DNA of 36,766 nucleotides, taken from contig JARFUG010000011.1 in NCBI GenBank assembly GCA_029289095.1, forward strand, positions 26,637 to 63,402, in the 5' to 3' direction. Made by a program: the position numbers and the translations under genes. This document shows, in pieces, positions 19,409 through 27,098 of this stretch. Within the stretch, counting starts at the first letter, position 1, and every line of letters starts with the position of its first letter. A model generated the notes under the pieces. It was not told the DNA's origin. It did no database searches and saw only the letters and a list, made by a program, of their open reading frames with translations. The DNA is from Desulfuromonadales bacterium (GTDB taxonomy: Bacteria; Desulfobacterota; Desulfuromonadia; Desulfuromonadales; JACZKF01).

Positions 19409-20686
19409 GTGATCGCAACCCCCATCCTGACCCAGAGGGAGATCTCCCTCTTCTTTTTTCCGCTGCTGCTCAACGTGCAGTTGATGAGCGTTTCGCACTC
19501 CATCATCAATGCGGCGCTCGCCCGTCAGGACGATTTCATCACAGCTTTGGCCGCCTTCTCGGTGGCGATGGTCCTGCATCTGTTTCTCGCCTCCCCCTCT
19601 TACCAGAACCACACCATCACCATCGCCATGGTGCGGGGGCGCCGCTCGCTGTGGGGGACCGTCGTCTTCGTGCTCCTGGTCGCCTGCGGCGTATCGGCGG
19701 CCCTGGCCGCTGTCGCCTACACCGTCGTCGGCGACCTCATTGTCGAAGGGGTGCTGGGGGTCACGGGAGAAGTCGCCGACGGCGCCCGGGAAGTCCTCGG
19801 CATCCTCGTCTTTCTCCCTTTCTTCACCGGCTTTCGCGGCCTCTTTCAAGGGCTCGTCATGCGAGAGAGGCGAACCGCCCTCGTCTCCTTCGCCACCGGG
19901 GTGCGCATCGCCGCCCTCTTCGCCTTTCTGGCGCTGGGAGTCAACTGGTTCACCGGCCCGGCCCTCGGCGCCTTCGCCCTTCTGGGGTGCGTGGCGACCG
20001 AAACGCTCCTGATGGCCTTTTTCGCAAGCCGCTGCAGCATTCCGCGCGCTTCGGAAGGGGAGAAGGGAACGTGGGAAATCATCCGATTCGCCTGGCCCCT
20101 GGCTTTTTCTTCGTGCATGCAGCAGAGCATCCCCCTCGTCATCAACGCCATCATCAGCCGGCTGCCTGACGGAACTCTCGCCCTGGCTTCCTTCGGCGTC
20201 GTGCGCGGCTTTCTCTTCCTGCTCGCAGGCCCCATGCGCAACCTGCAACAGGCCTATCTCACCCTGGTGCGAAACCGCGCCGACTACGCCGTACTGGTGA
20301 GATTTTTCCGGCGCGTCTCGGCCGGCATGGCGGCGCTGATGGTCCTCATCGCCTATCCCCTGAACGAACAGATTCTCGGCAGGGTCATGGGACTCGACGC
20401 CGAGATGCGCTCCTACATCGCCCTCCCCCTGGTCTTCTGCGCCTTGTTCCCCTTCCTCTACGGCGCGGCGAACCTGCTGCGCGGCTGCTTCACCGGCGAG
20501 CACCTCACCGGCCTCCTCGGCTGGTCCACCGTCTTCAAGCTCGCCTATCTGTTGACCTGCTGGGGATTGCTCCTCCTCTTTCCGCTTCCCGTCCCCGGAA
20601 TCGCCCTGGCCATCTTTCTCCTTCTCTCCAGCGAATTCTGGGAATTCTGGTACCTGCACCGCAAGCGCCGGCGCATCCTGGCCTGA
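19409..20686 (+). CDS. Polytopic membrane protein, MATE/MOP-superfamily-like transporter
   Basis: 425 residues with about 12 hydrophobic segments spread over the whole length (for example VVFVLLVACGVSAALAAVAY, LGILVFLPFFTGFRGLF, AGMAALMVLIAYPL, LTCWGLLLLFPLPVPGIALA). The arrangement of two bundles and motifs such as FPLLLNVQLMSVSHSIINAA and AFSSCMQQSIPLVINAIIS resembles MATE/flippase-type or ANKH-like exporters; no substrate can be inferred. The start is a GTG at 19409 with GGAG 5 nt upstream. The C-terminus is a short basic tail (HRKRRRILA). A MITE-like element is inserted 29 bp after its stop. Confidence 0.75.
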   Translation: MIATPILTQREISLFFFPLLLNVQLMSVSHSIINAALARQDDFITALAAFSVAMVLHLFLASPSYQNHTITIAMVRGRRSLWGTVVFVLLVACGVSAALAAVAYTVVGDLIVEGVLGVTGEVADGAREVLGILVFLPFFTGFRGLFQGLVMRERRTALVSFATGVRIAALFAFLALGVNWFTGPALGAFALLGCVATETLLMAFFASRCSIPRASEGEKGTWEIIRFAWPLAFSSCMQQSIPLVINAIISRLPDGTLALASFGVVRGFLFLLAGPMRNLQQAYLTLVRNRADYAVLVRFFRRVSAGMAALMVLIAYPLNEQILGRVMGLDAEMRSYIALPLVFCALFPFLYGAANLLRGCFTGEHLTGLLGWSTVFKLAYLLTCWGLLLLFPLPVPGIALAIFLLLSSEFWEFWYLHRKRRRILA

Positions 20687-20715
20687 AAAGCCTTCCACCG
20701 CACAGGGTCACGCCC

Positions 20716-20910
20716 GAATGGCGCTCGTTTAAGCCCTTCTTGCTACTGCTATGGAGTAAACTCGGGACTGTCCCCGGCCCCATCGGGGGCTGTCCCAGAT
20801 GTTTACGGGCTATGCAACTGTGGTGGTTCGCGCCGCAAAAGCCAGGGACAGCCCCCTGCGGGGACAGTCCCGGTTTTGCTGACATCCGTTTCCTTAAATT
20901 AGCGCCATTC
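20716..20910 (+). mobile_element. MITE-like element, copy 1 (195 bp, with 11-bp target duplication)
   Basis: The ends are perfect 10-bp inverted repeats, GAATGGCGCT at 20716-20725 and AGCGCCATTC at 20901-20910. The similarity continues inward for about 8 bp with two mismatches. The element is flanked by an exact direct repeat, GGGTCACGCCC, at 20705-20715 and 20911-20921, which looks like a target-site duplication. Inside are two imperfect palindromes built on GGGACTGTCCCC (20764-20796) and GGGACAGCCCCC (20845-20871), themselves in inverted order. It has no transposase gene, so it would need one in trans. A nearly identical copy in opposite orientation is at 26803-26995. Confidence 0.85.
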
Positions 20911-20935
20911 GGGTCACGCCCGCATACTTCCGCAT

Positions 20936-22048
20936 TTATCGCCACACCAATACGAGGTCTCCCTCATCCGTCAGCTTAACGCGGACGCCGAGCCCTTTCC
21001 CTTCGCGGTCGAGGATGGCCTGGAGCCATTTCCTTTCAGATGGAAAGGGCCGCGAGAGCCGCAGCTTTCTCATTGCGGTGGGAACCATCCGAAGGTTTTT
21101 CAGGCGTCCTCCAGGAAGGGTCAGCGTGGGGAAATACATCAGACCCAGATCACCCCTGAAGTCTTCGAATCCGGATATCCCCTCGTAATCGGTCAGCAGA
21201 TCGCCGCAGCCGTAAAGGACGAGCTTCTCCCGGTAAACTTCGATCCCCATCGCGTGATGCGAGGAGTGGCCGTGCACCAGGTCGATCCCGGCTTCATCGA
21301 TCAGCGCCCGGGCGAAAAGACGATGGGACGAAGGGATGCGATATCCCCAGTTCCCCCCCCAGTGGACGGAGGCGACGGCAATGTCCCCCTTTTGCTTGAG
21401 AGCCCACACCGCGTGGCCGATTTCGCGAGCGGTGGCCATAGAGAGGTCAGGGAGAAAGTTCACCCCCGGCCGGTCGGCCTCCGCCCCCCACTCCCTGGGG
21501 ATGCCGCTCGATCCACTTCCGAAGCAGAAGAGAAGAACCCGTCCTCGCCCCGGGATCTCCAGAATGGCGGGAGCTTGCGCCTCGGCCAGATTCCGCCCCG
21601 CACCCGCCGTTGCGATATCGAGACGGCGCAGCGTTTCCCGCGTGTCGAGCAGCCCAGGATAACCCCAGTCGAGAACGTGGTTGTTTGCCAGCGAGCAGGC
21701 GTCGATACCGGCGGCGCTCAGACATCCGGCGTTCTCGGGGCTCATTCGATAGTGGATCATCTTGTCTCGCCACCACTGGTGGCTGCGGGTGACGGCCGTC
21801 TCGAGATTGACGATGCGCAGGTCGGGGCCGATACGCTCCATCTCCTCCAGGGCATCGCCCCAGATGTAATCGAAAGGGACGGGATGCGGAATCGGTCCGT
21901 TCGCCGCCTCGGCGAGTTCCCGGTAGGCTGTGGCGATCTTGACGTGCGGCTCATGCAGATCGGGGTCGCACGGATGTGGCAGAATCTGGTCGATCCCCCG
22001 CCCCGTCATCACATCGCCGCAAAGAAAGAGGGTGGCGCTTTCGTCCAT
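20936..22048 (-). CDS. CapA-family (poly-gamma-glutamate synthesis type) metallophosphatase-like protein
   Basis: 370 residues, no signal peptide. It shows the CapA family motifs in order: LFLCGDVMTGRGIDQIL, DLRIVNLETAVTRS, ACSLANNHVLDWGYPGL, ATAGAGRNLAEA, VHWGGNWGYR, and GIDLVHGHSSHHAMGIEVYR. The fold is of the calcineurin-like type; some members act in capsule synthesis, others have unknown roles. Other capsule genes (capB, capC) are not present, so the role here is open. The start ATG 22048 has only a weak GGAT upstream. The MITE copy 1 ends 25 bp from its stop codon. It is divergent from the GGDEF/EAL gene. Confidence 0.88.
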   Translation of the reverse strand: MDESATLFLCGDVMTGRGIDQILPHPCDPDLHEPHVKIATAYRELAEAANGPIPHPVPFDYIWGDALEEMERIGPDLRIVNLETAVTRSHQWWRDKMIHYRMSPENAGCLSAAGIDACSLANNHVLDWGYPGLLDTRETLRRLDIATAGAGRNLAEAQAPAILEIPGRGRVLLFCFGSGSSGIPREWGAEADRPGVNFLPDLSMATAREIGHAVWALKQKGDIAVASVHWGGNWGYRIPSSHRLFARALIDEAGIDLVHGHSSHHAMGIEVYREKLVLYGCGDLLTDYEGISGFEDFRGDLGLMYFPTLTLPGGRLKNLRMVPTAMRKLRLSRPFPSERKWLQAILDREGKGLGVRVKLTDEGDLVLVWR

Positions 22049-22113
22049 TCATCCAGTTTATAGCAATGCGCTTCGATTGCGTCGTCTGAATTTGATTTTT
22101 TTCCATGGATTCC

Positions 22114-22142
22114 TTGCATTTGAATACACTTACCGACATAAT
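22114..22142 (+). promoter_or_regulatory. Candidate sigma-70 promoter of the EAL gene
   Basis: TTGCAT (22114-22119), a 17-bp spacer and CATAAT (22137-22142), 40-70 bp before the ATG. Found by eye only. Confidence 0.45.
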
Positions 22143-22155
22143 TAATCCATTATTT

Positions 22156-22169
22156 ATGACAATTGTCAT
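22156..22169. promoter_or_regulatory. Perfect 14-bp palindrome in the leader of the EAL gene
   Basis: ATGACAATTGTCAT is an exact inverted repeat. It lies between the candidate promoter and the ribosome site (AAGGAGG) of the EAL gene, about 15 bp before the start codon, where a bound repressor would block transcription or translation. The binding protein is unknown. Confidence 0.45.
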
Positions 22170-22184
22170 TGACAAGGAGGGCGC

Positions 22185-23876
22185 ATGTCGGTCTCGGTTC
22201 CGATCATTCCGCAGAGCTTGCTCACCCGCCCGGGCTTTCGATTCGCCGCAGCCATCTTGATCACCTCGCTGATTGCCGTCGTCGGATGGCTCGTTTTCGC
22301 CACGGGCGGGGTCAAGTTCGTCTTCTCCCACTCCATGTACATCCCGATCATCCTGTCCGCCGCCGTTTTCGGAATCCGGGGGGGAATCCTCGCCGGACTG
22401 GTGGGAGGGCTCGTCCTGGGACCCTTCATGCCAATCGACACGGCCACCGGCGAGGCCCAGGCGACGATCAACTGGATCTATCGCACGGGCTTCTTCGCCC
22501 TGATCGGAGCTCTCTGCGGTATGCTCATGAGCTCGCTGCACCGGCAGTTGGAGATCGTCCGACACCAGTCTCTGCACGACTCGACCTCGGGCATTCCCAA
22601 CAAAAACGCACTCTTTCAACATCTCTCCGGCGCACGCCAGGGCTCGGAGACGCCCCTGTCTCTGGCCATTTTCAACCTGAACAACTACTTCGACATCATC
22701 AACACCCTGAGCGTCGAGGCCGGAGAGGAGCTTCTCGGCGGTGTCATCCGCCGCGTGAAAAATGCCCTGTCCGACAGCGAAGCGGTCTGCCAGATCCAGG
22801 CGGACCAGTTCGCCATCTTCCTCCCGGGGGTGGACAAAGCGACGGCGCTGGAGAGATGCGCCGACATGCGCGAAATGCTGAAACCTTCCTTTCCCCTCAG
22901 CGGCATCCCCGTCTACGTCGACACCTGCATCGGTCTGGCTTCCTGCCCGCACGACGATGTCGTTCCGCTGGAGCTGATGCAGAAAGCCAACATCGCCCTC
23001 GACCGGGCGCGGGGGAGCGCCAGAGCGGTCGTCGCCTTCGAGCCGTCGCTGGCCCGGATCAGCCAGGAGCAGCTCGCGCTCCTCGGGGAAATCCCCGCCG
23101 CGCTGAACGAAGGACACTTTCTTCTCCACTACCAGCCCAAAGTGGGGCTCGAAAACGGTGAAGTCACGGGCGTCGAGGCGCTTCTCCGGTGGAACCATCC
23201 TGTCAGGGGGCTCGTTCCCCCCGAAAGCTTCATTCCCCAGACCGAAAAGACGGGACTCATCCACGACCTGACCCGGTGGGTCATCCGGACGGCCCTGAGG
23301 CAACTGGCGGAATGGGAGCAGCGCGGGCACTCCTTCTCGATGGCCGTCAACCTTTCGGTCCAGAATTTCCATGAAGCCGACCTTCTCTCTTTTCTCCGCC
23401 GGCAGATCTCCGATTCCGGCATCGATCCGCAGCGCCTGGAGCTTGAAATCACCGAGAGCGCCGTCATGGAAGATATCGCAACGACGGTGCCGCTGCTGTC
23501 GTCGCTGAAGCAGATCGGCGTGAAACTCTCCATCGACGACTTCGGCACGGGGCACTCCTCTCTGGCCTATCTCAAGCACCTCCCCGTCGACGTCCTCAAG
23601 ATCGACCGCACCTTCATCCGCGGTCTCACGCGGGACGTGGCCGATATGCGCATTGTATCGGGGGCCATTCTCATGGCGAACGGACTGGGGCTGGTGACGG
23701 TGGCAGAAGGGATCGAGGACGCCGCCACGGCCAGCCTGCTTCGGCAGATGGGTTGCCAGGTTGGGCAGGGCTACCACTTCTGCCGGCCGCAACCGGTGCA
23801 GGACGTGGAGAGATGGATGAGAGAGTGGAATGGTAAAGGAGCGGAATTCCAGCCGACCCCGGTCCATTCGGGATGA
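22185..23876 (+). CDS. Membrane c-di-GMP phosphodiesterase with degenerate GGDEF and intact EAL domain
   Basis: 563 residues. Hydrophobic segments in about 18-115 suggest three or four membrane helices (FAAAILITSLIAVVGWLVF, SMYIPIILSAAVFGI, GGILAGLVGGLVLG, GFFALIGALCGMLM). A GGDEF-fold domain (about 128-288) has its signature changed to QADQF (205-209), so cyclase activity is unlikely. The EAL domain (about 298-550) keeps EALLRW at 331-336, NLSVQN, EITESA, DDFGTGHSSLAYL, KIDRTFIRG and VAEGIED, as expected for hydrolysis of c-di-GMP to pGpG. AAGGAGG lies 6-7 nt before the ATG. A palindrome and candidate promoter lie upstream. The GGDEF part may still bind GTP and regulate. Confidence 0.92.
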   Translation: MSVSVPIIPQSLLTRPGFRFAAAILITSLIAVVGWLVFATGGVKFVFSHSMYIPIILSAAVFGIRGGILAGLVGGLVLGPFMPIDTATGEAQATINWIYRTGFFALIGALCGMLMSSLHRQLEIVRHQSLHDSTSGIPNKNALFQHLSGARQGSETPLSLAIFNLNNYFDIINTLSVEAGEELLGGVIRRVKNALSDSEAVCQIQADQFAIFLPGVDKATALERCADMREMLKPSFPLSGIPVYVDTCIGLASCPHDDVVPLELMQKANIALDRARGSARAVVAFEPSLARISQEQLALLGEIPAALNEGHFLLHYQPKVGLENGEVTGVEALLRWNHPVRGLVPPESFIPQTEKTGLIHDLTRWVIRTALRQLAEWEQRGHSFSMAVNLSVQNFHEADLLSFLRRQISDSGIDPQRLELEITESAVMEDIATTVPLLSSLKQIGVKLSIDDFGTGHSSLAYLKHLPVDVLKIDRTFIRGLTRDVADMRIVSGAILMANGLGLVTVAEGIEDAATASLLRQMGCQVGQGYHFCRPQPVQDVERWMREWNGKGAEFQPTPVHSG

Positions 23877-23883
23877 AGGGAGT

Positions 23884-23912
23884 TTGGAAAATGGTCAGGT
23901 GTCGGATAAACT
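23884..23912 (+). promoter_or_regulatory. Candidate sigma-70 promoter of the outer-membrane protein gene
   Basis: TTGGAA (23884-23889), a 17-bp spacer and TAAACT (23907-23912), followed by AAGGAGG 7 nt before ATG 23939. It overlaps the region just after the EAL gene stop. Confidence 0.4.
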
Positions 23913-23938
23913 AATTACACTAACAAGGAGGTATCGAT

Positions 23939-24721
23939 ATGCGCTTTTTCCGTTACATGCTGCCGTTTGCCCTGATCACCCTACTTTCGGCCGGATCTTC
24001 CCTGGCCGATGAGACGATTTCCTTCAAGGCCGGCTACTTGAAACTCAGTCCGAAAGGGACCTTCGCCGTCACCCGATCGGCACTTCCCGGCACCCCCATC
24101 AGTCTCGGCAACGACCTCGGTTACGACGACAGCGAAGACTTCTTTGTAGAAGGCGCCCTGCAGTTCGGGCCTTTCCGCCTGACCGCCAGCTATACGCCAA
24201 TTGAGTTCAGCGGCCGGGGCGTCCTGAACCGGGATGTCAACTTCGCCGGACGGACTTTCAGCGGCGCCGCTCAAACCGCCAGCGATGTCGAAATCGATCT
24301 GGTGGATGTCGGCCTGACCTGGTTCCTGATCAATATCGACAATCTGCCGATCCGGCTGCAGATCGGTCCCGAACTCGCCGTCAAGGTCGTCAGGGCCGAC
24401 CTGGCGTTATCCGGGGAAACGACGGCGGCGCCGGGAGTCGCCGTCAGGGAAACGGCATCGGCAACTGCGCCGATACCGACCATTGGCGCGCGCGCCCGCA
24501 TCGGTCTCTCGGATTTCATTGCGACCTCCGGCCGCGTCGGTTATCTCGAATTCGACGGGAACCGCTTCCTCGACCTCGACGCCCAACTCGAATTTTCGCC
24601 GGTCCCCCTCCTGGGCATCTTTGGCGGCTACCGTTACATCGAGGTCAAGGTCGACGAAAGAAATGTCTTCATCGATGCAGACTTCTCCGGCCCCTACCTC
24701 GGCGCCTTTGTGAGGTTCTGA
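23939..24721 (+). CDS. Outer-membrane beta-barrel protein, unknown function
   Basis: 260 residues. The signal peptide is RFFRYMLPFALITLLSAG to SSLA, probably cut before DETISF (about residue 24). The mature part is made of alternating strands (ISFKAGYLKLSPKG, FFVEGALQFGPFRLTASYTP, DVEIDLVDVGLTWFL, IRLQIGPELAVKV, LGIFGGYRYIEVKV) and ends in phenylalanine (AFVRF), the classic barrel end signal. It is about the size of an 8-strand barrel of the OmpW/OmpA-N type. It has a strong ribosome site (AAGGAGG) and is followed by a strong terminator, so it is likely a well expressed single gene. Confidence 0.85.
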   Translation: MRFFRYMLPFALITLLSAGSSLADETISFKAGYLKLSPKGTFAVTRSALPGTPISLGNDLGYDDSEDFFVEGALQFGPFRLTASYTPIEFSGRGVLNRDVNFAGRTFSGAAQTASDVEIDLVDVGLTWFLINIDNLPIRLQIGPELAVKVVRADLALSGETTAAPGVAVRETASATAPIPTIGARARIGLSDFIATSGRVGYLEFDGNRFLDLDAQLEFSPVPLLGIFGGYRYIEVKVDERNVFIDADFSGPYLGAFVRF

Positions 24722-24752
24722 AACGGTAGCGAAGCGTATCAGGGTAATTTGT

Positions 24753-24789
24753 AAAAGGGCCGCGCCGGAAGGCGCGGCCCTTTGCTTTT
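24753..24789. terminator. Bidirectional rho-independent terminator
   Basis: The stem GGGCCGCGCC / GGCGCGGCCC with a GGAA loop is followed by TTTGCTTTT on the plus strand and by TTTTAC on the minus strand. It serves the outer-membrane gene and the convergent two-PAS gene. Confidence 0.9.
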
Positions 24790-24805
24790 CTCTGGCGACG
24801 CTACA

Positions 24806-25828
24806 TCACTTCGCCTCTCCCTTCACATCAACCACAAACCCCTCCAGCGCCAGCAGCTCCCCGTCCGTGGCCCGAACGCCGCGCCCCACTTCCAGCACCC
24901 TCCGTTCTTCTCCCTCGGCCGTTCGAATCCGGTATTCGTGCCGGAACGGTTCGTTTTTCTCCAGGGCGGACTGGATCTTGCGCCTCAACTCTTCCCGGTC
25001 GTCCGGATGAACGAGATCACCGTACGCGACTCCTGTGTTTTCGGTCAGATCCTCCGGCGCGTACCCCGTCAGCTCCTGGCTCCCCCTGCTGACGAATTCC
25101 ATGGTGCGCTTTCGGTCGTTGCGGCCGCGGTAGACCAGAGCGGGAAGGTGAGCGATCAGCGTCGCGAGGTTCCTCTTACCCTCCCGCGTAATCTCCTCGT
25201 TGCGTTTGCGCTCGGTGATGTCGACGTAGATGCCGAGAAGGCCGATGACTTGACCCGCGTCGTCCCGCAACGGGACTCTGCTCGAGAGGAATGTAGCGGT
25301 TTGGCCGTCGAACTGGAGCTGAGTCTCCTCGACATCCAGGAGCGGCTCTCCCCGCCTCAAGACCTTCTGGTCGAGATTTCTGGCCAGTTCCGCATCCTCC
25401 ATCCTCCAGGCCAGGTCGTGGTCGGTCCTGCCGACGATGCGCTCCTTTTTTCCGACTCCGGCGACGGTGGCGAATCTCTGGTTGCACCCGAGATAGGTTG
25501 AATCCCTGTCCTTCCAGAAGATGTAGATGGGGATGTTGGAGATGATGTTCTCGAGGAGTTGGTTGGCCTCCCGGAACATCCGATCTTCGTGCCGTAGCGC
25601 AGAGACATAGCGATGAATCAGGAATGCCAGCAAGGCGGCGGTCACAAGAACGAAGAACCACCCCTTTGCCGTCTGCAGCCGGGTCAGCACCGCCGGGTCC
25701 TCCAGAACCAGCAACAGCGCCCGATCCGACAGCAGAATCCATACCCCGGCGACAACGGCATATATGGCTGCAATCTTCCACGCCACACGCCAGCTCCCGG
25801 CGGACAATCTCCTCTCGCGCGAATTCAT
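24806..25828 (-). CDS. Membrane protein with two PAS domains and no output domain
   Basis: 340 residues. Two membrane helices near the N-terminus (WKIAAIYAVVAGVWILLS and WFFVLVTAALLAFLIHRYVS) enclose a short ~25-residue external loop. PAS domain 1 covers about 80-205 (IFWKDRDSTYLGCNQRFA, PAC ending LLGIYVDITERKRNEE). PAS domain 2 covers about 215-335 (FVSRGSQELTGYAPEDL, HPDDREELRRKI, PAC ending FVVDVKGEAK). The protein stops right after the second PAC motif, with no kinase, GGDEF or methyl-accepting domain; no frame after the stop continues one. ATG 25828 is chosen as the first start past the divergent DUF488 gene; the longer open frame to 26314 is only its antisense. Confidence 0.82.
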   Translation of the reverse strand: MNSRERRLSAGSWRVAWKIAAIYAVVAGVWILLSDRALLLVLEDPAVLTRLQTAKGWFFVLVTAALLAFLIHRYVSALRHEDRMFREANQLLENIISNIPIYIFWKDRDSTYLGCNQRFATVAGVGKKERIVGRTDHDLAWRMEDAELARNLDQKVLRRGEPLLDVEETQLQFDGQTATFLSSRVPLRDDAGQVIGLLGIYVDITERKRNEEITREGKRNLATLIAHLPALVYRGRNDRKRTMEFVSRGSQELTGYAPEDLTENTGVAYGDLVHPDDREELRRKIQSALEKNEPFRHEYRIRTAEGEERRVLEVGRGVRATDGELLALEGFVVDVKGEAK

Positions 25829-25927
25829 GGTATCGTTCGTCTCAACGGTGCAGATGCTCCCATGGCGGTTTGTTACACTCTGCTCAATAATATCAAATGG
25901 GTGAAAGTTGCGATCGGAGGAGATCGG

Positions 25928-26278
25928 ATGGAGATTCGACTCAAAAGAGCCTACGAGAACCCTGGGGACGAGGACGGGGTGCGGATTCTGGTTGACCGCG
26001 TCTGGCCTCGGGGGGTGAAGAAGGAAGATCTTCGCCTCGAGGGCTGGATGAAGGAGATCGCCCCGAGCACGGAGCTTCGCAGGTGGTTCGGCCACGACCC
26101 GCAGAAGTGGGAGGAGTTCCGGCGGCGCTACTTCGCCGAACTGGGCGGTCATGGTGAGCTGGTCGACGAATTGCGCGGGCGCGCGGCCAGAGGGCGCATC
26201 ACACTCGTGTACGGCGCAAAAGATGAGCGCTTCAATCAGGCAGCGGCGCTGAAGGAGTATATGGAAAAGGAATCCTGA
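25928..26278 (+). CDS. DUF488 family protein (YeaO-like)
   Basis: 116 residues: MEIRLKRAYENPGDEDGVRI, LVDRVWPRGVKKEDLRLEGW, KEIAPSTELRRWFGHDP, KWEEFRRRYFAEL, and ITLVYGAKDERFNQAAALKE, the full set of YeaO/DUF488 motifs. The biochemical role is unknown. ATG 25928 has GGAGGAG 5 nt upstream. It is divergent from the two-PAS gene with ~100 bp between them. Confidence 0.92.
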   Translation: MEIRLKRAYENPGDEDGVRILVDRVWPRGVKKEDLRLEGWMKEIAPSTELRRWFGHDPQKWEEFRRRYFAELGGHGELVDELRGRAARGRITLVYGAKDERFNQAAALKEYMEKES

Positions 26279-26350
26279 TTGAATATTTTTTTCCTGCGTT
26301 GTATTTATTCTCACCCTTCACGGGAAAACATCATTCAGGAGAATCTGCAC

Positions 26351-26674
26351 ATGCCTTCCCCCGAGCGTTTCGAAAACGTCACCGTCGCCTGCAAGGCCAA
26401 CATCTACTTCGACGGAAAAGTTGTCAGCCATGCCGTGACCTTTCCCGACGGCAGCCGCAAGACCCTGGGACTGATCTATCCGGGCGAATACACCTTCAAC
26501 ACCGCTGCTGCCGAGCGCATGGAGATCGTCGCCGGAGCCTGCCGCGCCCGGGTCGCCGGAGAGGACAAGTGGACGGAGTATGCCGCCGGCGCCTTCTTCG
26601 ACGTCCCCGCCAACTCCTCCTTCGACATCGCCGTGGCGGACGGAATCGCCGAGTACGTCTGCTCTTTTGAGTAA
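26351..26674 (+). CDS. ppnP: Pyrimidine/purine nucleoside phosphorylase (DUF1255)
   Basis: A 107-residue small cupin-type enzyme that, in the family, splits nucleosides with phosphate into base and ribose-1-phosphate. Typical segments: ENVTVACKANIYFDGKVVSH, VTFPDGSRKTLGLIYPGEY, AAERMEIVAGACRARV, and GAFFDVPANSSFDIAVADG. The E. coli protein has 94 residues, so this is full length. AGGAGA lies 7-8 nt before ATG 26351. It follows the DUF488 gene by 72 bp on the same strand. Confidence 0.92.
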   Translation: MPSPERFENVTVACKANIYFDGKVVSHAVTFPDGSRKTLGLIYPGEYTFNTAAAERMEIVAGACRARVAGEDKWTEYAAGAFFDVPANSSFDIAVADGIAEYVCSFE

Positions 26675-27098
26675 TTCAGGATTTGGGAGTTGGGAGAGAA
26701 AAGCCCAACGATTCTACCTTCTCCTCGATTATCGACTTTAACTGATCATGTTCGATCCAGGCGGCCGATTCCATCACGGCCGCCATTTCTGTCCTCTGTC
26801 CCGAATGGCGCTAGTTAGTAAACGGATGTCAGCAAAACCGGGACTGTCCCCGCAGGGGGCTGTCCCTGGCTTTTGCGGCGCGAACCACCACAGTTGCATA
26901 GCCCGTAAACATCTGGGACAGCCCCCGATGGGGCCGGGGACAGTCCCGAGTTTACTCCATAGCAGTAGCAAGAAGGGCTTAAACTAGCGCCATTCTCCTC
27001 TGTCCTCTGTCCTCACTTCTCATCCATTCTTGACAGACGGAGAGACGGTGATATGAGAGAGAACCGAAGAGCTCCACCGTTCTCGTGCAGGAGACAAC
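26675..27098. other. Gene-free stretch holding a MITE-like element and simple repeats
   Basis: Between ppnP and the small ORF. It has TTTGGGAGTTGGGAG at 26683-26696 (a family B half-array), TCCTCTGTCC units at 26792-26801 and 26996-27013 flanking the MITE copy, and nothing that looks like a gene or a tRNA. The frames running through the MITE are not real genes. Confidence 0.7.
26803..26995 (-). mobile_element. MITE-like element, copy 2 (193 bp, inverted relative to copy 1)
   Basis: The reverse complement matches copy 1 almost base for base, with the main differences near the ends. Inverted repeats GAATGGCGCT (26803-26812) and AGCGCCATTC (26986-26995) mark the ends. The flanks TCCTCTGTCCC (26792-26802) and TCCTCTGTCCT (26996-27006) match at 10 of 11 bases, consistent with a target duplication, although they lie in a TCCTCTG simple repeat and could match for that reason alone. 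Confidence 0.85.

Noticed and set aside
20740-20979. Open frame through the MITE-like element, and its mirror at 26774-26971
   Set aside because: It comes only from the repeated DNA; the start lacks a proper ribosome site and the frame is just the element read through.
21951-23867. 638-residue open frame antisense to the GGDEF/EAL gene
   Set aside because: The plus strand has all EAL motifs and a good ribosome site.
24806-26314. Longer 502-residue form of the two-PAS protein
   Set aside because: The extra ~160 residues are antisense to the DUF488 gene, which has all its family motifs and a strong ribosome site.
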